Of a stretch of 64,000 nt of DNA, positions 62,301 to 64,000 are shown piece after piece. Position numbers and translations under genes: made by a program. Each line of letters begins with the position of its first letter. Within the stretch, counting starts at the first letter, position 1. This stretch comes from Oxalobacter aliiformigenes (GTDB lineage: Bacteria > Pseudomonadota > Gammaproteobacteria > Burkholderiales > Burkholderiaceae_D). The stretch lies in NCBI RefSeq assembly GCF_027116575.1, contig NZ_CP098252.1, positions 1,364,001 to 1,428,000 on the forward strand. Direction: 5' to 3'. The notes under the pieces were generated by a model. The model was given only the letters and a program-made list of their open reading frames with translations. It searched no databases and was not told the origin of the DNA.

Positions 62301-64000
62301 ATGACACGCGAGTCTTTCGAATCACACAAACACGATCACACCGTCAAAAATCATCATGAACACTCGCATGAGGAAAAACACGGGCATGATTTTCACAGTC
62401 ATTCACACCACCATGAACACGGACACAATCACGCTCACGGACAGGCCGTACATTGCGGATGCGCCGCTTCCTGTGCCGCCGGACAAGCGGCCCTACGGCC
62501 TGTAACCGGGAACTGGCCGAAAGGACAGTCCGTCTTTTACATAGACAGCATGGATTGTCCGGTCGAAGTCAATGATATCAAAAGTGTCCTGTCCCGGATC
62601 GAAGGCATCAGAAACCTCGATTTCCAGCTGGCTTCCCGAACCCTGTCTATTGAGGCCGACAGGGAAACCGTCGAAAAAAGTATCGCCGCCATCAAAAAGG
62701 CGGGATATGTCCCTGAACGGATAACGACAGGAGATACCGAAACCGGTTCTCCCCGCAATGAAGAGCGTGTCTGGCGCTACTGGCTGGCCCTGGCCATTGC
62801 CTGCGTCGTCGAAATCCTGCATGTTGTCTCCGGCGATATCATGGCGACAGAAATCGGCGGCATGATTTTGTCTGTTGTCGCGATCTGGCTTTCCGGTTTT
62901 TCCACTTACCGCAAGGGACTGGCGGCCCTGCTGGGGTTACGGCTCAACATCAATGCCCTGATGACCGTCGCCGTGACAGGTGCTTTCCTGATCGGACAGT
63001 GGCCCGAAGCCGCGATGGTCATGGCGTTATATGCCATTGCCGAACTGATCGAGGCCCGCTCGGTCGACAGGGCGCGCAACGCCATCCGCAATCTTCTCGA
63101 CCTGACCCCGCCGACAGCCGAAATCCGGGATGAAACCGGAACATGGAATGCCGTACCGGTCAAAAACGTCACGTTGAACGCCACAATCAGGGTGCGACCG
63201 GGCGAACGCATTCCGCTGGACGGAACAGTCACCGGCGGCGCCGGTACTGTCGACCAGTCACCCGTTACGGGAGAAAGCATTCCGGTCGACAAGAAACCGG
63301 GGGATTCCGTTTTCGCCGGAACCATCAACGAATCCGGCACACTGGAATTTTGCGTCACGGCCTTATCGGACGATACGGTTGTCGCCCGCATCATCAAGGC
63401 TGTCGAGGAAGCGCAGGAAGCCAGTGCACCGACCCAGCGTTTCGTCGACCGCTTCGCTGCCATCTATACACCGCTAATCTTTCTGGTCGCCCTGTGCGTA
63501 GCCGTCGCCACACCGTTTCTGTTCGGCTGGACATGGTTGCAGGCCTTATACAAGGCACTTGTCATGCTGGTCATCGCCTGTCCCTGTGCACTCGTGATCG
63601 CCACACCGGTCACTGTCGTCAGCGGGCTGGTCTCGGCCGCACGACGCGGCATTCTGATGAAAGGAGGCGTTTATCTGGAAGAAGCCCGTAACATCAGAGT
63701 CGTGGCTTTAGACAAGACCGGTACGATCACGGAAGGAAAACCACGTCTTCTGGACACGAAAATCATTTCGGAAAACTTTCCGGAAAACGATATTCTTGAC
63801 TGGGCGGCCGGTCTGGCCGACAGTTCCGGCCACCCGGTATCCCGAGCGATCGCATCCGGCCTGAACCGTACCGCCAGAGCTGTTTCCGGATTCACCGATC
63901 TGCCGGGAAGAGGTGTTTCCGGTACGATCGAAGGACATTCCCTGATCATGGGCAATCACCGCCTGATCGAGGAAAAAGGGCTCTGCCGTCCGGACGTCCA
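62301..64000 (+). CDS. cadA: Heavy-metal P1B-type ATPase (CadA/ZntA-like), 3' end outside window
   Basis: An inner-membrane ATP-driven exporter of Zn/Cd/Pb. The first 566 residues are visible; the protein continues past the window. GGAGG lies six bases before the ATG. Residues about 9-45 are extremely His-rich (more than half His between 31 and 41). A Cys cluster (HCGCAASC, 51-58) and one metal-binding domain with DSMDCPVE (83-89) follow. Six membrane segments come next with the ion site CPC at 427-429 (VIACPCALVIATP), the phosphatase-loop motif TGES and the phosphorylated Asp471 in DKTGTIT. The nucleotide domain is only begun (HPVSRAI). It is controlled by the divergent cadR. The exact metal is inferred. 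Confidence 0.92.
   Translation, partial: MTRESFESHKHDHTVKNHHEHSHEEKHGHDFHSHSHHHEHGHNHAHGQAVHCGCAASCAAGQAALRPVTGNWPKGQSVFYIDSMDCPVEVNDIKSVLSRIEGIRNLDFQLASRTLSIEADRETVEKSIAAIKKAGYVPERITTGDTETGSPRNEERVWRYWLALAIACVVEILHVVSGDIMATEIGGMILSVVAIWLSGFSTYRKGLAALLGLRLNINALMTVAVTGAFLIGQWPEAAMVMALYAIAELIEARSVDRARNAIRNLLDLTPPTAEIRDETGTWNAVPVKNVTLNATIRVRPGERIPLDGTVTGGAGTVDQSPVTGESIPVDKKPGDSVFAGTINESGTLEFCVTALSDDTVVARIIKAVEEAQEASAPTQRFVDRFAAIYTPLIFLVALCVAVATPFLFGWTWLQALYKALVMLVIACPCALVIATPVTVVSGLVSAARRGILMKGGVYLEEARNIRVVALDKTGTITEGKPRLLDTKIISENFPENDILDWAAGLADSSGHPVSRAIASGLNRTARAVSGFTDLPGRGVSGTIEGHSLIMGNHRLIEEKGLCRPDV

Noticed and set aside
1..64000. CRISPR arrays, rRNA genes, complete insertion sequences
   Set aside because: I looked for regularly spaced repeats, rRNA-like stretches and transposase genes with terminal inverted repeats and found none.

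Overview
The window looks like the chromosome of a betaproteobacterium of the order Burkholderiales. Reasons: moderate GC, the tsaB-rimI-uracil-DNA-glycosylase run, the lplT/alr/radA neighbourhood, hpnD-hpnE squalene genes and a full malonate decarboxylase operon. An Oxalobacter-like member is my best guess, but this is an inference from gene content and codon style; no rRNA gene is present to confirm it.

Layout. Positions 1-3036 hold the 3' part of an autotransporter and a small lipoprotein. Positions 3.1-9.9 kb hold an AEC-family transporter, two tandem AraC regulators, an apparently exported short-chain dehydrogenase (SDR), an EamA exporter, a GNAT acetyltransferase and a methylguanine-DNA methyltransferase. 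An identical 20-base sequence lies upstream of the AEC gene and between the second AraC gene and the SDR; a partial match precedes an esterase at 28.4 kb. Positions 10.0-17.3 kb are the mdcABCDEGH operon followed by a convergent LysR gene (mdcR). Together they encode the alpha, beta, gamma and ACP subunits, prosthetic-group synthesis and attachment, malonyl loading, and control of a biotin-independent malonate decarboxylase. Next come a class I amidotransferase, an NlpE-like lipoprotein, another SDR and an S24-type repressor that lacks the usual serine nucleophile.

Positions 21.5-28.0 kb are a decayed integrated element beside tRNA-Leu(UAA). It holds a truncated tRNA-Leu copy, a frameshifted and truncated T7-like RNA polymerase, a lipoprotein, a broken DUF4160/DUF2442 pair, one intact hypothetical gene and a shattered tyrosine integrase. 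Much of this stretch is AT-rich and has no recognisable gene.

Positions 28.4-45.1 kb hold small metabolic and housekeeping genes: esterase, hemerythrin fragment, metallo-beta-lactamase-fold protein, zinc alcohol dehydrogenase, rnk, SDR, two secreted Tyr/Arg-rich proteins, a HAD-like/Nudix fusion, two DUF805 proteins, trhP-dnaQ, a thioredoxin-like protein, gluQ, two CoA-binding paralogs, a MarR-MFS operon and a decayed methyltransferase. Positions 45.1-64.0 kb hold tsaB-rimI-udg, a convergent tonB-exbB-exbD operon, a Bcr-type exporter, lplT, alr, radA, a MATE exporter, about 1.5 kb with no gene, a cyclophilin-like secreted protein, a rhodanese pseudogene, hpnD-hpnE, and a cadR/P-type ATPase pair cut by the window edge.

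The window carries many recent-looking gene remnants (RNA polymerase, integrase, DUF4160, hemerythrin, Ogt, rhodanese, a secreted protein). Either the genome is decaying or the assembly contains errors; raw reads would separate these. I see no CRISPR array and no complete insertion sequence.
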